Assembly (NCBI GenBank): GCA_046331265.1
Contig: JAXLRE010000005.1
Span: 1 to 64,000 of the forward strand
Direction of reading: 5' to 3'
Length of the DNA stretch: 64,000 nt
DNA from: JAGPDB01 sp046331265
GTDB taxonomy: Bacteria > Actinomycetota > Acidimicrobiia > IMCC26256 > JAGPDB01
The notes beneath the pieces are model-generated. The model was not told where the DNA came from. It made no database searches and saw only the letters and a list, made by a program, of their open reading frames with translations. The translations under genes and the position numbers were made by a program. Shown here piece by piece: positions 25,701-33,800 of the stretch; position 1 is the first letter of the stretch; every line of letters starts with the position of its first letter.

Positions 25701-27461
25701 CTACCAATGCGCTGAAATAGGAATTCGTCTTCCTTTACCAAAGTTACGTCTAGTTAAACGTGTTCCAACTGATGTCTGCTTACGCTTAAATTCACTCTTT
25801 TTAACTAAAGAAACAATTCTTTCAACAGCTTGTTTATCAAAACCACTTTCAACAATATCTTCTATAGACATTTCCCAATCTACAAATCTTTGCAAAACCC
25901 CATCTAGTATTTCGTAAGGATATAGTGCTTGTTCGTCTGTTTGATTTTCTTTTAATTCTGCAGTTGGTGCACGATCAATAATTTCTATAGGTATAGGATT
26001 TTCGATTTCATATTCATCGACAGAGTTCCGCCAGTTACAAATTTCATATACCTGCGTCTTATAGACATCTTTAATTGGCGACCATGCGCCAACGGTATCT
26101 CCGTATAACGTGCAATATCCAACAGCACTCTCAGATTTATTACTTGTTGCTAAAACGAGATAATGATCACGATTAGAAAGCATCATTAGTATCATTCCGC
26201 GCAACCTTGATTGGATATTCTCACCGACTATGGAAGGAATGTCATCTAATGAAAAATCTTTACTAGCTGTGTCATGCAAATTCTCTATAGAAATAACTTC
26301 AGAAGTTATCGATAATTTATTAACCAATTTTGCAGCATCATCTAAAGATCTTTGGGAAGTAAATTTAGAAGGCATCATTACACCATGCACACGACTAGAA
26401 CCCAAAGCATCAACTGCAATAGTTGCGACTAATGCAGAGTCCACCCCTCCACTTAAACCTATAGCAACTTTTGATTCAGTTGAGATCGAATTAATAAACT
26501 CTCTTGTCGCTAAAACAATTGCCTTATAAGTTTCTTCAGGGTCAAAAATTTCATGATCTATTGTCGCCGAAAGATCAATAGGTAATTGATCTGTTTTTTC
26601 TACAACTTTCTCATGCGGTTGCGTTTTATTATTTTGATATATTTCAACATCTACAACTAATAATTCTTCTTCGAAACGATTTGCTTGTGCAATTACATTT
26701 CCTTGTTGGTCGATAACAAAACTTCCGCCATCAAAAACTGTTTCATCACAAGCACCAACAATGTTTACATAAGCAATTGCGACTTGATATTTTTTTGCAT
26801 AATGAGAACAAACACGAATTCTTTCTTCATGCCTCGAATTAGCATAGGGTGAAGCGTTAGGAACAAAAATAATTTGTGCACCTTTATCAGTGAGATCTTT
26901 CACGATTGATTCAATCCATATATCCCTACATATAGCTACACCAGCAGTGCTATCACCTACATTAAAAATTTCACCGACTTCTTGAGCATGAGCAAACCAC
27001 CGTGCCTCATCAAAAACACTCCAGTTAGGAAGTTTTGATTTGTATACTTCCATATATATTTCTGAATTAACTACAATCGCTGAATTCGCAAGTGCACTAT
27101 TTCCAATTTCTAGCGTGGAACTTGAAACTAAATCTTGATCAAATTTACCTTCAGTGTTTATGTCAACAGACCTTGGCGTACCAAATATAACAGTCTGCTC
27201 TTTAATATCTTTTTTAATTTCCTCAACATATTCATCTGTAAATTCATTTATTCTTTTCCTGACATCATTTCTAAACAATAGATCTTCAGGTACATAACCA
27301 GTAATAGCTAGTTCTGGAAATAAAATCACATCACAATCTTTAGTCCTTGAATCGTGGTAAATATTTTTCATCATGGAAGAATTCGTCGACATTGTTGCTT
27401 CGTCAACGCCAACTTTTAAAGAAATTTGGCCTAGAGCAATTTTGATTTTATTAGAACTCAT
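25701..27461 (-). CDS. nadE: Glutamine-dependent NAD+ synthase
   Basis: A 586-residue two-domain enzyme making NAD+ from deamido-NAD, ATP and glutamine. The N-terminal nitrilase-type glutaminase carries Glu50, Lys143 and Cys178 (AICRDIW). The C-terminal NAD synthase has the PP-loop SGGVDSA near residue 285-290 and LATSNKSE, GYCTLYGD motifs. Length is normal for the two-domain class. Start ATG preceded by a TAAAAT/TACATC region with no strong Shine-Dalgarno. It stands alone between unrelated unknown genes. Confidence 0.92.
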   Translation of the reverse strand: MSSNKIKIALGQISLKVGVDEATMSTNSSMMKNIYHDSRTKDCDVILFPELAITGYVPEDLLFRNDVRKRINEFTDEYVEEIKKDIKEQTVIFGTPRSVDINTEGKFDQDLVSSSTLEIGNSALANSAIVVNSEIYMEVYKSKLPNWSVFDEARWFAHAQEVGEIFNVGDSTAGVAICRDIWIESIVKDLTDKGAQIIFVPNASPYANSRHEERIRVCSHYAKKYQVAIAYVNIVGACDETVFDGGSFVIDQQGNVIAQANRFEEELLVVDVEIYQNNKTQPHEKVVEKTDQLPIDLSATIDHEIFDPEETYKAIVLATREFINSISTESKVAIGLSGGVDSALVATIAVDALGSSRVHGVMMPSKFTSQRSLDDAAKLVNKLSITSEVISIENLHDTASKDFSLDDIPSIVGENIQSRLRGMILMMLSNRDHYLVLATSNKSESAVGYCTLYGDTVGAWSPIKDVYKTQVYEICNWRNSVDEYEIENPIPIEIIDRAPTAELKENQTDEQALYPYEILDGVLQRFVDWEMSIEDIVESGFDKQAVERIVSLVKKSEFKRKQTSVGTRLTRRNFGKGRRIPISAHW

Positions 27462-27493
27462 GATTAGATGTATTTTACTTCGTTCATGCGGGA

Positions 27494-28591
27494 TTAATTA
27501 AGTACAACGTTTTGTATAAGCCCTCTGTTTGCAGATGTATACTCTCGTTCTAATGCCCCAAAAGGCACACTAATCATAGGACCGGTGCATAATGGTGGTG
27601 TATAAAATGCAATTCCAACCCCGCTTTTACCTTCATCGTCACATGAATTTACAACAGGTGGATCAAATGGACTTCTATATTCACTTCGTATTTCTGCCAG
27701 AGGTCGATCAGGTATGTTTAAATTTCTTAAGTAAACAAAACTTAAACCTTCAGCATTTAATCGATCCCAAGGAAAACTCCTATTAGCAATTACTTTCTGG
27801 TTAAGCCACTTGTTAATAGCAATAGTGAATGGCCAAGGTTTAGCTTGTTTTCTCTGGTTTTCAAAAACAATGGTATCTAGATGTTCTGCAACATTTGGTA
27901 AACGATCATATAGAGCTGCAAGTAATGATTCCAGATTTATATTTCCTTCAGTCGCCACCATGATCTCAGCAGAATCTAAATCCCCACCAATAATTAAGTT
28001 ATTAGCAATGCACAATCCAAAAGATGCAAGATAAAAATTGTTAATAAATTGCTCTTCTCGACCTTGAGCTGTTTCTTGCTTATCTAATTGTAAAACAGGA
28101 AGAAGCGTGCAGTGGATCATTGGACGAATTTCTGGATTATTAATATAGGAAAGAAGATCCAATGCAGTTTTGGATTCGTCACTTCCTACGATCGCACAAT
28201 ATTTTGAAAATGTATTCGCCAATAGTTCAGCAATTTCATGAGGCGCCATGTCACATATCGTAGAAAATAATGAAAGCGGAAATACATCGTCTGGAAAACG
28301 TCGATCACGTTCTTGAAAATATGTTTCTTCAAATTTATTCCAAAAACTATGCTCAGGGTCAAGAAAAATATCACAATCAGCTAAAAAAGCAACAACAGGT
28401 TTTAAGTCACGACCAATAGAAGCTAACTTCTTTGAAACACCATGTTTCCCATTAGCACTTAAAATTTTTTCTAACTTTTTTAAGTCATAAATACAACGAA
28501 CTAAATTATGTGCAATATAAGTTTCGAAGATTTCATAGTCAAATGGAAAACCACGCTTAATACTTGGAGTATTCGAGCTTTGATCGTCCAT
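27494..28591 (-). CDS. Hypothetical protein (365 aa)
   Basis: A helical, soluble-looking protein with a Ser/Pro-rich end and no signal or membrane segment. I recognise no motif. A Pro/Gly-rich C-terminal tail (PFDPPVV, YTPPLCTGPMI) follows a predicted helical body. It lies between glnA and nadE and reads in the same direction as both, but a strong hairpin separates it from glnA. GGAGGGAAA before ATG is a ribosome site. Function unknown. Confidence 0.65.
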   Translation of the reverse strand: MDDQSSNTPSIKRGFPFDYEIFETYIAHNLVRCIYDLKKLEKILSANGKHGVSKKLASIGRDLKPVVAFLADCDIFLDPEHSFWNKFEETYFQERDRRFPDDVFPLSLFSTICDMAPHEIAELLANTFSKYCAIVGSDESKTALDLLSYINNPEIRPMIHCTLLPVLQLDKQETAQGREEQFINNFYLASFGLCIANNLIIGGDLDSAEIMVATEGNINLESLLAALYDRLPNVAEHLDTIVFENQRKQAKPWPFTIAINKWLNQKVIANRSFPWDRLNAEGLSFVYLRNLNIPDRPLAEIRSEYRSPFDPPVVNSCDDEGKSGVGIAFYTPPLCTGPMISVPFGALEREYTSANRGLIQNVVLN

Positions 28592-28624
28592 TTTCCCTCC
28601 TTGGAAAATGTTACTACTTAAATA

Positions 28625-28662
28625 TTGGCTGCTGCATCGTGGTCGTAATCTACAGCAGCCAA
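28625..28662 (-). terminator. glnA terminator hairpin
   Basis: TTGGCTGCTG (28625-28634) and CAGCAGCCAA (28653-28662) are a perfect 10-bp stem with an 18-base loop, eight bases beyond the glnA stop. The downstream sequence on the minus strand is AU-rich (ATATTTAAG) without a long T-run. It probably ends the glnA transcript or protects its 3' end. Confidence 0.6.
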
Positions 28663-28669
28663 AACAATA

Positions 28670-30145
28670 TTAATAATTGTAATACAACTGAAATTCCCAT
28701 GGATGAGGACGAAGACGAACCTGGTCTGCATCAGCACTTTTCTCTTCTAGCCATGTATCTATTACATCTTGTGTAAATACATCGCCTTCAAGCAAGAATT
28801 GGTGATCTGCTTTAAGTGCATCAAGCGCACCTTCTAATGATGAAGGAACAGTTTTGATTTTGCTCAAAACATCTTCACTTGCTTCAAACAAGTCAAAGTC
28901 CGCTGGCTCTGGTGGCATTAGTTTTCGTTTAATACCATCAAGTCCCGCCATTACCAATGCAGAGTATGCAAGGTAAGGGTTAGCAGTTGGGTCAGGTGTT
29001 CTATATTCAACTCGTGTTGCAGTTGCAGTGTTTCTAACCAACGGAATTCGCAAACATGCTGAACGGTTACGTTGTGAGTACACCAAGTTAATTGGTGCTT
29101 CGTAGCCTGGAGTTAAACGGCGGTACGAATTTGTTGTCGGATTAGTAAATGCACACAAGGCAGGACCATGTTCAATTATTCCAGCAATATAATGCAATGC
29201 CATTTGAGAAAGGTTTGCATAGTTTCCTTCTTCGTGGAATAAGTTCACACCATCTTTCCAAAGCGATTGATGAACGTGCATACCCGAACCATTATCTTCG
29301 AAGAGTGGCTTCGGCATAAAGGTAACTGTGTAGCCAGCTTTTGCTGCAACATTTTTCACAACATATTTATACATTTGCATTTTGTCGCCCATGTTTAAAA
29401 TGGTGTCATACTTCATGTCGATTTCACCTTGACCTGCAGTACCAACTTCGTGATGTTGCACTTCAACGTGAACACCAACTTCTTCAAGTTGCGCAGTCAT
29501 GTCTGAACGAAGATCTTGGAACTTGTCAGCAGGTGGAAGGACAAAATATCCACCCTTCATTCCTGGTTTGTATGCCAAATTCGGTCCGCCATCTGCTTCA
29601 AATTCACGTCCTGCATTCCAAGCACCTGCAATTGAATCAATTTCATAAAATGCGCTGTGAGCATTCTGACCAAATCTTGCAGAGTCAAAAATAAAGAACT
29701 CCGCCTCAGGTCCTATAAATGCAGTGTCTGCAATACCCGAATCTTGAACATATTTTTCTGCTTTTCTAGCAATTGTTCTTGGATCACGTGAATATAAATC
29801 AAGACTTAGAGGCTGATGAACTGTTGCGTTAATAATGATTGTTGGTCGTGTTCGAAATGGATCAATTGTTACTGAAGTTGGATCTGGCAATAAAGCCAAG
29901 TCGCTTTCGTTAATCGATTGATATCCCCTAACTGAACTTCCGTCAAAGGGAAGACCAAGGTCAAATGCATCTTGATCTAGATATCTTGATGTAATTGAAA
30001 AATGTTGCATATGACCGATAAGATCGCAAAATCTTACGTCTACAAATTCAATTTCATGCTTCTGAATAAGATCAATAATCTCTTTTGAAGTAGTTGCTTT
30101 TGAAAATGGATTACCTACGTCACCAAAAACTTGCTTGGCAGTCAT
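28670..30145 (-). CDS. glnA: Type I glutamine synthetase
   Basis: A 491-residue GlnA: beta-grasp N-terminus (VDVRFCDLIGHMQHF), the latch region, MHVHQSLWKDG metal/ammonia motifs, NPTTNSYRRLTPGYEAP, RNRSACLRIP and the C-terminal PHPWEFQLYY. It makes glutamine from glutamate, ammonia and ATP. The position equivalent to the adenylylated Tyr of DxNLY is Phe (DFDLFEAS, about residue 420), so GlnE-type control at this site is probably lost. The ribosome site AAGGAGAG is strong. The upstream leader has two hairpins. It is followed by its own terminator. Confidence 0.93.
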   Translation of the reverse strand: MTAKQVFGDVGNPFSKATTSKEIIDLIQKHEIEFVDVRFCDLIGHMQHFSITSRYLDQDAFDLGLPFDGSSVRGYQSINESDLALLPDPTSVTIDPFRTRPTIIINATVHQPLSLDLYSRDPRTIARKAEKYVQDSGIADTAFIGPEAEFFIFDSARFGQNAHSAFYEIDSIAGAWNAGREFEADGGPNLAYKPGMKGGYFVLPPADKFQDLRSDMTAQLEEVGVHVEVQHHEVGTAGQGEIDMKYDTILNMGDKMQMYKYVVKNVAAKAGYTVTFMPKPLFEDNGSGMHVHQSLWKDGVNLFHEEGNYANLSQMALHYIAGIIEHGPALCAFTNPTTNSYRRLTPGYEAPINLVYSQRNRSACLRIPLVRNTATATRVEYRTPDPTANPYLAYSALVMAGLDGIKRKLMPPEPADFDLFEASEDVLSKIKTVPSSLEGALDALKADHQFLLEGDVFTQDVIDTWLEEKSADADQVRLRPHPWEFQLYYNY

Positions 30146-30172
30146 TACTCTCCTTCATTGTTATCTATATTG

Positions 30173-30204
30173 AAGGGAGCACTGCCCGGAAACAGGGTGC
30201 CCTT
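30173..30204 (-). promoter_or_regulatory. Hairpin in the glnA leader
   Basis: AAGGG (30173-30177) pairs with CCCTT (30200-30204) and CAC (30180-30182) with GTG (30197-30199), with a short GC-rich inner region. It is about 30 bases upstream of the glnA start. Possible attenuation or stability element. It does not match a riboswitch I can recall with confidence. Confidence 0.35.
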
Positions 30205-30272
30205 AACATCCTGCCACAAAATTAATGCTGTTGTAGGAATTATCGAAAAAAATTTAGAAATTTCTTATTTTT

Positions 30273-30300
30273 CTACTTCATCCGTCGATGTATTAAGTAG
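30273..30300. promoter_or_regulatory. Hairpin in the glnA / small-ORF divergent region
   Basis: CTACTT-CATC-CGTC-GATG-(TATT)-AAGTAG folds into a 10-bp stem with a 4-base loop and a 4-base bulge. It lies between glnA and the divergent small gene at 30324, so it may serve either. Not a clear terminator. Confidence 0.35.
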
Positions 30301-30323
30301 GGACGAACGGTGGGGGTAATGGA

Positions 30324-30533
30324 ATGAAGTATTTCGTGATAACAGCCTTTATTTTAGGTTTGGCGATCGGAGGGTCAGGGAAAGACCTTGAATTTAGCCT
30401 TACAGATATTGCTCATCAGGAGTGTAAAGGCAAATCAGGACAGGTAGTCTTCTTTAACAGCGTTAAAATCGATCATCCACTAGGGAAAAATACCTGTGGA
30501 GATCTGCATAAAGTCACTGGAATTGATATGTAA
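30324..30533 (+). CDS. Small secreted-protein candidate (69 aa)
   Basis: Begins MKYFVITAFILGLAIGGSG, a plausible signal peptide or membrane anchor, followed by a polar region with two cysteines (HQEC and KNTCGD) that could pair. GGTGGGGG before the ATG is a reasonable ribosome site. It precedes a larger unknown gene by 31 bp, and an operon is possible. It could also be a chance frame, as it is short and has no recognised relatives. Confidence 0.4.
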   Translation: MKYFVITAFILGLAIGGSGKDLEFSLTDIAHQECKGKSGQVVFFNSVKIDHPLGKNTCGDLHKVTGIDM

Positions 30534-30564
30534 ATTATCAATAAATACATGCCGAGAATTACAT

Positions 30565-31383
30565 ATGGCATTAGATGATAAAAAGCCCGTAGTGGTGATT
30601 CCTTATATTGATCCACACACTAATGATCGTATGCCTAATATTATTTTGTCTCGATACCATGTAATCAGTGAGCCTCGGCCTGGAATGATCAGACCTCTAA
30701 TTGACTATTGCGAAACAATTGAAAAACAATTCTCCCGGTTAGGTATGGATTCTAAAAATGCTCTTTTCGGCAAAGAACCTGCAAATGAAATTAAAGAACT
30801 AATTGAAACAATTATTTCTGATCCTAAAGCAATTGAATTTATTTGCAATGTTGTCATACCAGCAAAGCATGGCCATATGATTCCTGAAATTCGAGATTCA
30901 ATTCCAGATCTTTTAAAAGATATTTCTATGTGGGATGTTTACGAACCATTTGCTTCTAGAAAAAAGGACGCAACGAATATAGATTTCTTTCATGTCGATG
31001 CAACTACACATTCAGGAGAACTAAGAGTAGGTTTCTCACCTCAATTATCTTCGCGTTTTCGTGTCGGCTGGCATCAAGTTGGAATAGGATCACTTAATAT
31101 TTATCCTTTGCAGGACAGTGAAGGAAATGATTTAACTCGAGTCGAGCAGCCTGAGCCTCTAACTTTTGTTTTATGGGAAGCTTCTTCAGGTGTGCATGAC
31201 ATTCCAGAACTTGATGAATCATTATTGTCAGATATTGGCGGTCAGCGAGATTTTGGTTCTTTAACATTTAACTTTGACCGTGTTGTGCAACGAGCTAAAG
31301 ATATGTTGCATGAGAGAAACTCTCAATACGTTCGAGATTATAGAAGCGGTGGAGATGAAGCTCCAGCAATAGTTATTGACTAA
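30565..31383 (+). CDS. Hypothetical protein (272 aa)
   Basis: A soluble protein beginning MALDDKKPVVVIPYIDP, alternating helical and beta-rich stretches, rich in Pro/Asp in the C-terminal half. I see no recognised motif. ATG 30565 is chosen because the extension to 30496 would overlap the small upstream gene; a weak GAG sits nearby. It is followed 16 bases later by a small membrane protein gene in the same direction, so a two- or three-gene operon is likely. Confidence 0.62.
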   Translation: MALDDKKPVVVIPYIDPHTNDRMPNIILSRYHVISEPRPGMIRPLIDYCETIEKQFSRLGMDSKNALFGKEPANEIKELIETIISDPKAIEFICNVVIPAKHGHMIPEIRDSIPDLLKDISMWDVYEPFASRKKDATNIDFFHVDATTHSGELRVGFSPQLSSRFRVGWHQVGIGSLNIYPLQDSEGNDLTRVEQPEPLTFVLWEASSGVHDIPELDESLLSDIGGQRDFGSLTFNFDRVVQRAKDMLHERNSQYVRDYRSGGDEAPAIVID

Positions 31384-31399
31384 CAACTAATATAATTTG

Positions 31400-31777
31400 A
31401 TGAAATCTAGAGCAATATCTGCGTTAGTTTTTGGTTTGTGTTTTGCAATTATATTTACATTAATTTCATTATTTGTTCCAAAAATTACTCAAACACAATG
31501 TGGCGGCAAAGACGCGATTGCTATTTATTCTTTACAATTAACTGGCGAGAAAAATTGTGTTGGAGGGTCAACAACACAAACAATTGGTTTGCCTTTTGCT
31601 TCAAAAGAGAAATATTCTGGCGCGACAATTAATTACCAAGGATTAGGAATAGACAATCCCTCTTATGATTGGAAATATAACCCACCTGGAATGCTTTTAA
31701 ATTTATTGGCTTTTTGGGTTTTCGGTTTTATTTTCTTTTTTATATTTTCAAGAAATCGTTCGAGGAAAATTACCTGA
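31400..31777 (+). CDS. Small two-helix membrane protein (125 aa)
   Basis: Hydrophobic helices near residues 8-28 and 95-118 flank an extracellular loop holding two cysteines (QTQCGG, EKNCVGG), which could form a disulphide. No family recognised. ATG 31400 lies only three bases after TATAAT (31391-31396), too near for that box to drive this start, so it is probably co-transcribed with the gene before it. Confidence 0.58.
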   Translation: MKSRAISALVFGLCFAIIFTLISLFVPKITQTQCGGKDAIAIYSLQLTGEKNCVGGSTTQTIGLPFASKEKYSGATINYQGLGIDNPSYDWKYNPPGMLLNLLAFWVFGFIFFFIFSRNRSRKIT

Positions 31778-31869
31778 TTTGCAATGTAAAACAAGGTTTA
31801 TACATATGCATTTTGATTCGTCAAAGATTTCTGCTTTAATTGTCCATATAAGTTAACCATGGGGGCTAT

Positions 31870-33312
31870 ATGTCAAGCGGAGCAGCTGCAAATAATTCCT
31901 GGGCATTTCAGCAGCAGGTTATGGCACAACAAGCTGAAGCAGCAAGGATAAGTGCATGGCATGCAGAGGCACTTCGCAATTCGCATGAAAACGCAAAATG
32001 GTTATTAGGAGCTGGTCGGGGTGCACCTGGAGCATTGCAATTTACACAATGGCAAATTGATGCAAAGAGAAGAATAGATCAGGCAAATGCATGGCAGAGA
32101 AGAAACTGCCCAATGACTTACACTCAAGCTCAAGAGGATGCTTGGCTTAACTGGCATGCGGCAAATGCGGATGCTCAGAGACAAATAGAATCTCGTCGGG
32201 TTGAAGCACCGCGGGTTGAAGCAGCGCGGGTTGAAGCAGCGCGGGTTGAAGCAACGCGGGTTGAAGCAACGCGTAGTGCAGCATCGCGGGTTGAAGCAAC
32301 GCGGGTTGAAGCAACGCGTAGTGCAGCAGCGCGGAGTGCAGAAGTGTGGGATATAATAACTCAGCTTGAAGCAGCGCGAATTGAAGCAGATCGCAAAAAA
32401 GCAGAAACATTTAAGACTGAATGGCAAAGTTTTACAGATGTTGAAAAACAATATTTGACCGACTTATATGACCAAAGGCTTGCAGCTTTGCGAATACAAG
32501 AGGAGCGCAGACAAGCCGAATCAGCAAGGATAATGAGAATTCAGTATGCCGAGTGGGATAAACAAGCAAGACTTAGACAAGTTAAAGCAGCAGAGAGAGA
32601 CGCAGCCAAACAAAGAATTTTTCAGGCAGAACATCAATTGTATGTAAGGAAAATTGAACAAGCATATCTGCGCAATGCAAGAGGTGTGATTCTGCCTGTC
32701 TTAGATGAAGCATCTATCGCCATTCGATCTGGTGACAGAATAGAACTCCGAAAAGTATTAAGAAAGATCGACTATTTATTAGATCCCAGGTTCCATCCCC
32801 ACGGCAAAGTAGTTACAGGAAGAAACGGCTTTCCCATTTTAGAAATTGGTGAGATTGATCCAGAATTTCAATCAACGCTTGTAAAAAGTTTAGGAAAAGT
32901 TAAAACGAGCAACGTCCCTGGCTTTCTTTCACCTGATTTTTATGGGCAAAGAGCATTTAGACGAATTTTAGGCAATCGTGAGGGTGCAACTTTAGCTCCC
33001 ACTATTCCTGGCTATGAAATAAATCCTCTGCAAACAAAACTTGGGTTTTACCCTACCTTATTCGCATTCGGAGATTTCAGCCACACGTTACCGGATAACC
33101 TTGCGCCGAACCAACTTAAATCAAAATTAGAAGAAGCATCAAAACTTGTTCAAATTGAAATTGATAAGAGACCGCCAAATGGTTTGGTTGAAACCATTTT
33201 GGATTGGGAAATTACGACTGACAACTGGTTAGATGCTGACTTCGGACGTGCAGGCGGAAAAAACACAAGACCATCCGTTGTCTTCGCTCCACCTATAGAG
33301 CTGCAGCGATAA
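31870..33312 (+). CDS. Ala/Arg-rich coiled-coil protein with pentapeptide repeats (480 aa)
   Basis: An N-terminal Gln/Ala-rich helical region (residues 1-110), ten tandem five-residue units of RVEAx or RSAAx type (110-159), a long charged coiled-coil (160-270) and a distinct C-terminal domain (about 275-480) with LRKVLRKIDYLLDP and GYEINP motifs. No family recognised. GGGGG sits eight bases before ATG. It converges on the IscA gene with 12 bases between stops. It may be a cytoskeletal or scaffold protein, but that is only inferred from coiled-coil composition. Confidence 0.65.
   Translation: MSSGAAANNSWAFQQQVMAQQAEAARISAWHAEALRNSHENAKWLLGAGRGAPGALQFTQWQIDAKRRIDQANAWQRRNCPMTYTQAQEDAWLNWHAANADAQRQIESRRVEAPRVEAARVEAARVEATRVEATRSAASRVEATRVEATRSAAARSAEVWDIITQLEAARIEADRKKAETFKTEWQSFTDVEKQYLTDLYDQRLAALRIQEERRQAESARIMRIQYAEWDKQARLRQVKAAERDAAKQRIFQAEHQLYVRKIEQAYLRNARGVILPVLDEASIAIRSGDRIELRKVLRKIDYLLDPRFHPHGKVVTGRNGFPILEIGEIDPEFQSTLVKSLGKVKTSNVPGFLSPDFYGQRAFRRILGNREGATLAPTIPGYEINPLQTKLGFYPTLFAFGDFSHTLPDNLAPNQLKSKLEEASKLVQIEIDKRPPNGLVETILDWEITTDNWLDADFGRAGGKNTRPSVVFAPPIELQR
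32197..32346 (+). repeat. Tandem 15-bp repeat encoding RVEAx units
   Basis: Ten in-frame copies of a 15-bp unit such as CGGGTTGAAGCAGCG (RVEAA/T/P) with variants encoding RSAAx. The GC content is higher than the surrounding sequence. Because the unit is a multiple of three, copy-number change would alter length but not frame. Confidence 0.85.
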
Positions 33313-33324
33313 CCTTTAACTTTG

Positions 33325-33687
33325 CTAGCTGAAAGAATTACCGCAACCGCAAGACTTTGTTACGTTTGGATTATCGATAGCGAAACCTGCACCTTGCAAC
33401 CCATCTTTGTAATCTAAAGTTGCACCAGTTAGATATGGGGCACTCGATGGATCTACGGCAACACTAACATCGCCTTGTTTCGTAACAATGTCATCATTAG
33501 CTTTTTCGGAATCGAAAAACATTTCGTAGCTAAGGCCTGAGCATCCACCAGGACGTACAGCAATACGTAAAAACATATTTTGCTCTTCTTCTTGAGCAAG
33601 TAGTTCTGCAATTTTTGATGCTGCGGAATCTGTCACGATCATTTCACCATTGCTTTTTACTTGATCAGGTTGTACAGTTGTTGTCAC
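33325..33687 (-). CDS. A-type iron-sulphur carrier (IscA/ErpA/HesB family)
   Basis: A 120-residue HesB-like protein with the three conserved cysteines: one in RPGGCSGLSYEM and two in the C-terminal SCGCGNSF. Such proteins carry Fe-S clusters to apo-proteins. The start is GTG with GGAGG upstream. It is divergent from the Mrp/NBP35-type Fe-S carrier across a 113-bp region with a perfect inverted repeat, so the two are likely co-regulated for Fe-S assembly. Confidence 0.9.
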   Translation of the reverse strand: MTTTVQPDQVKSNGEMIVTDSAASKIAELLAQEEEQNMFLRIAVRPGGCSGLSYEMFFDSEKANDDIVTKQGDVSVAVDPSSAPYLTGATLDYKDGLQGAGFAIDNPNVTKSCGCGNSFS

Positions 33688-33752
33688 TTAAGGCCTCCAA
33701 TGTGTTAGATCTATTTTAGGGCAAAACACTATAAAAATAAACACCCAAAAAG

Positions 33753-33786
33753 GGCTAGTTATTCCTTAAAAACTAATAATAACTAG
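33753..33786. promoter_or_regulatory. Inverted repeat operator candidate between iscA-like and mrp genes
   Basis: CTAGTTATT (33755-33763) and AATAACTAG (33778-33786) are perfect 9-bp inverted repeats with a 14-base centre. The right arm overlaps TAGGAT (33784-33789), a plausible -10 box for mrp. The 15-mer GGCTAGTTATTCCTT (33753-33767) recurs exactly at 36600-36614, upstream of another minus-strand gene. Confidence 0.5.
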
Positions 33787-33800
33787 GATTTACGATAAAT

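Noticed and set aside
30146..30323. Glutamine-sensing glnA riboswitch
   Set aside because: Partial matches to remembered elements (GTTCGTCC, GAAGTAG) occur, but the outer pairing partner is missing. Needs an Infernal search; not claimed.
31391..31396. TATAAT as leaderless promoter of the 31400 gene
   Set aside because: It ends three bases before the ATG, so transcription would start inside the gene.
32197..32346. CRISPR array
   Set aside because: Units are 15 bp, contiguous without spacers and in frame with a long gene.
32005..32451. Cys-rich minus-strand frame (FNPRC-type repeats) across the tandem repeat
   Set aside because: It is the antisense of the RVEAx repeat gene; its Cys pattern is a by-product of the 15-bp units and it has no ribosome site or homologue I know.
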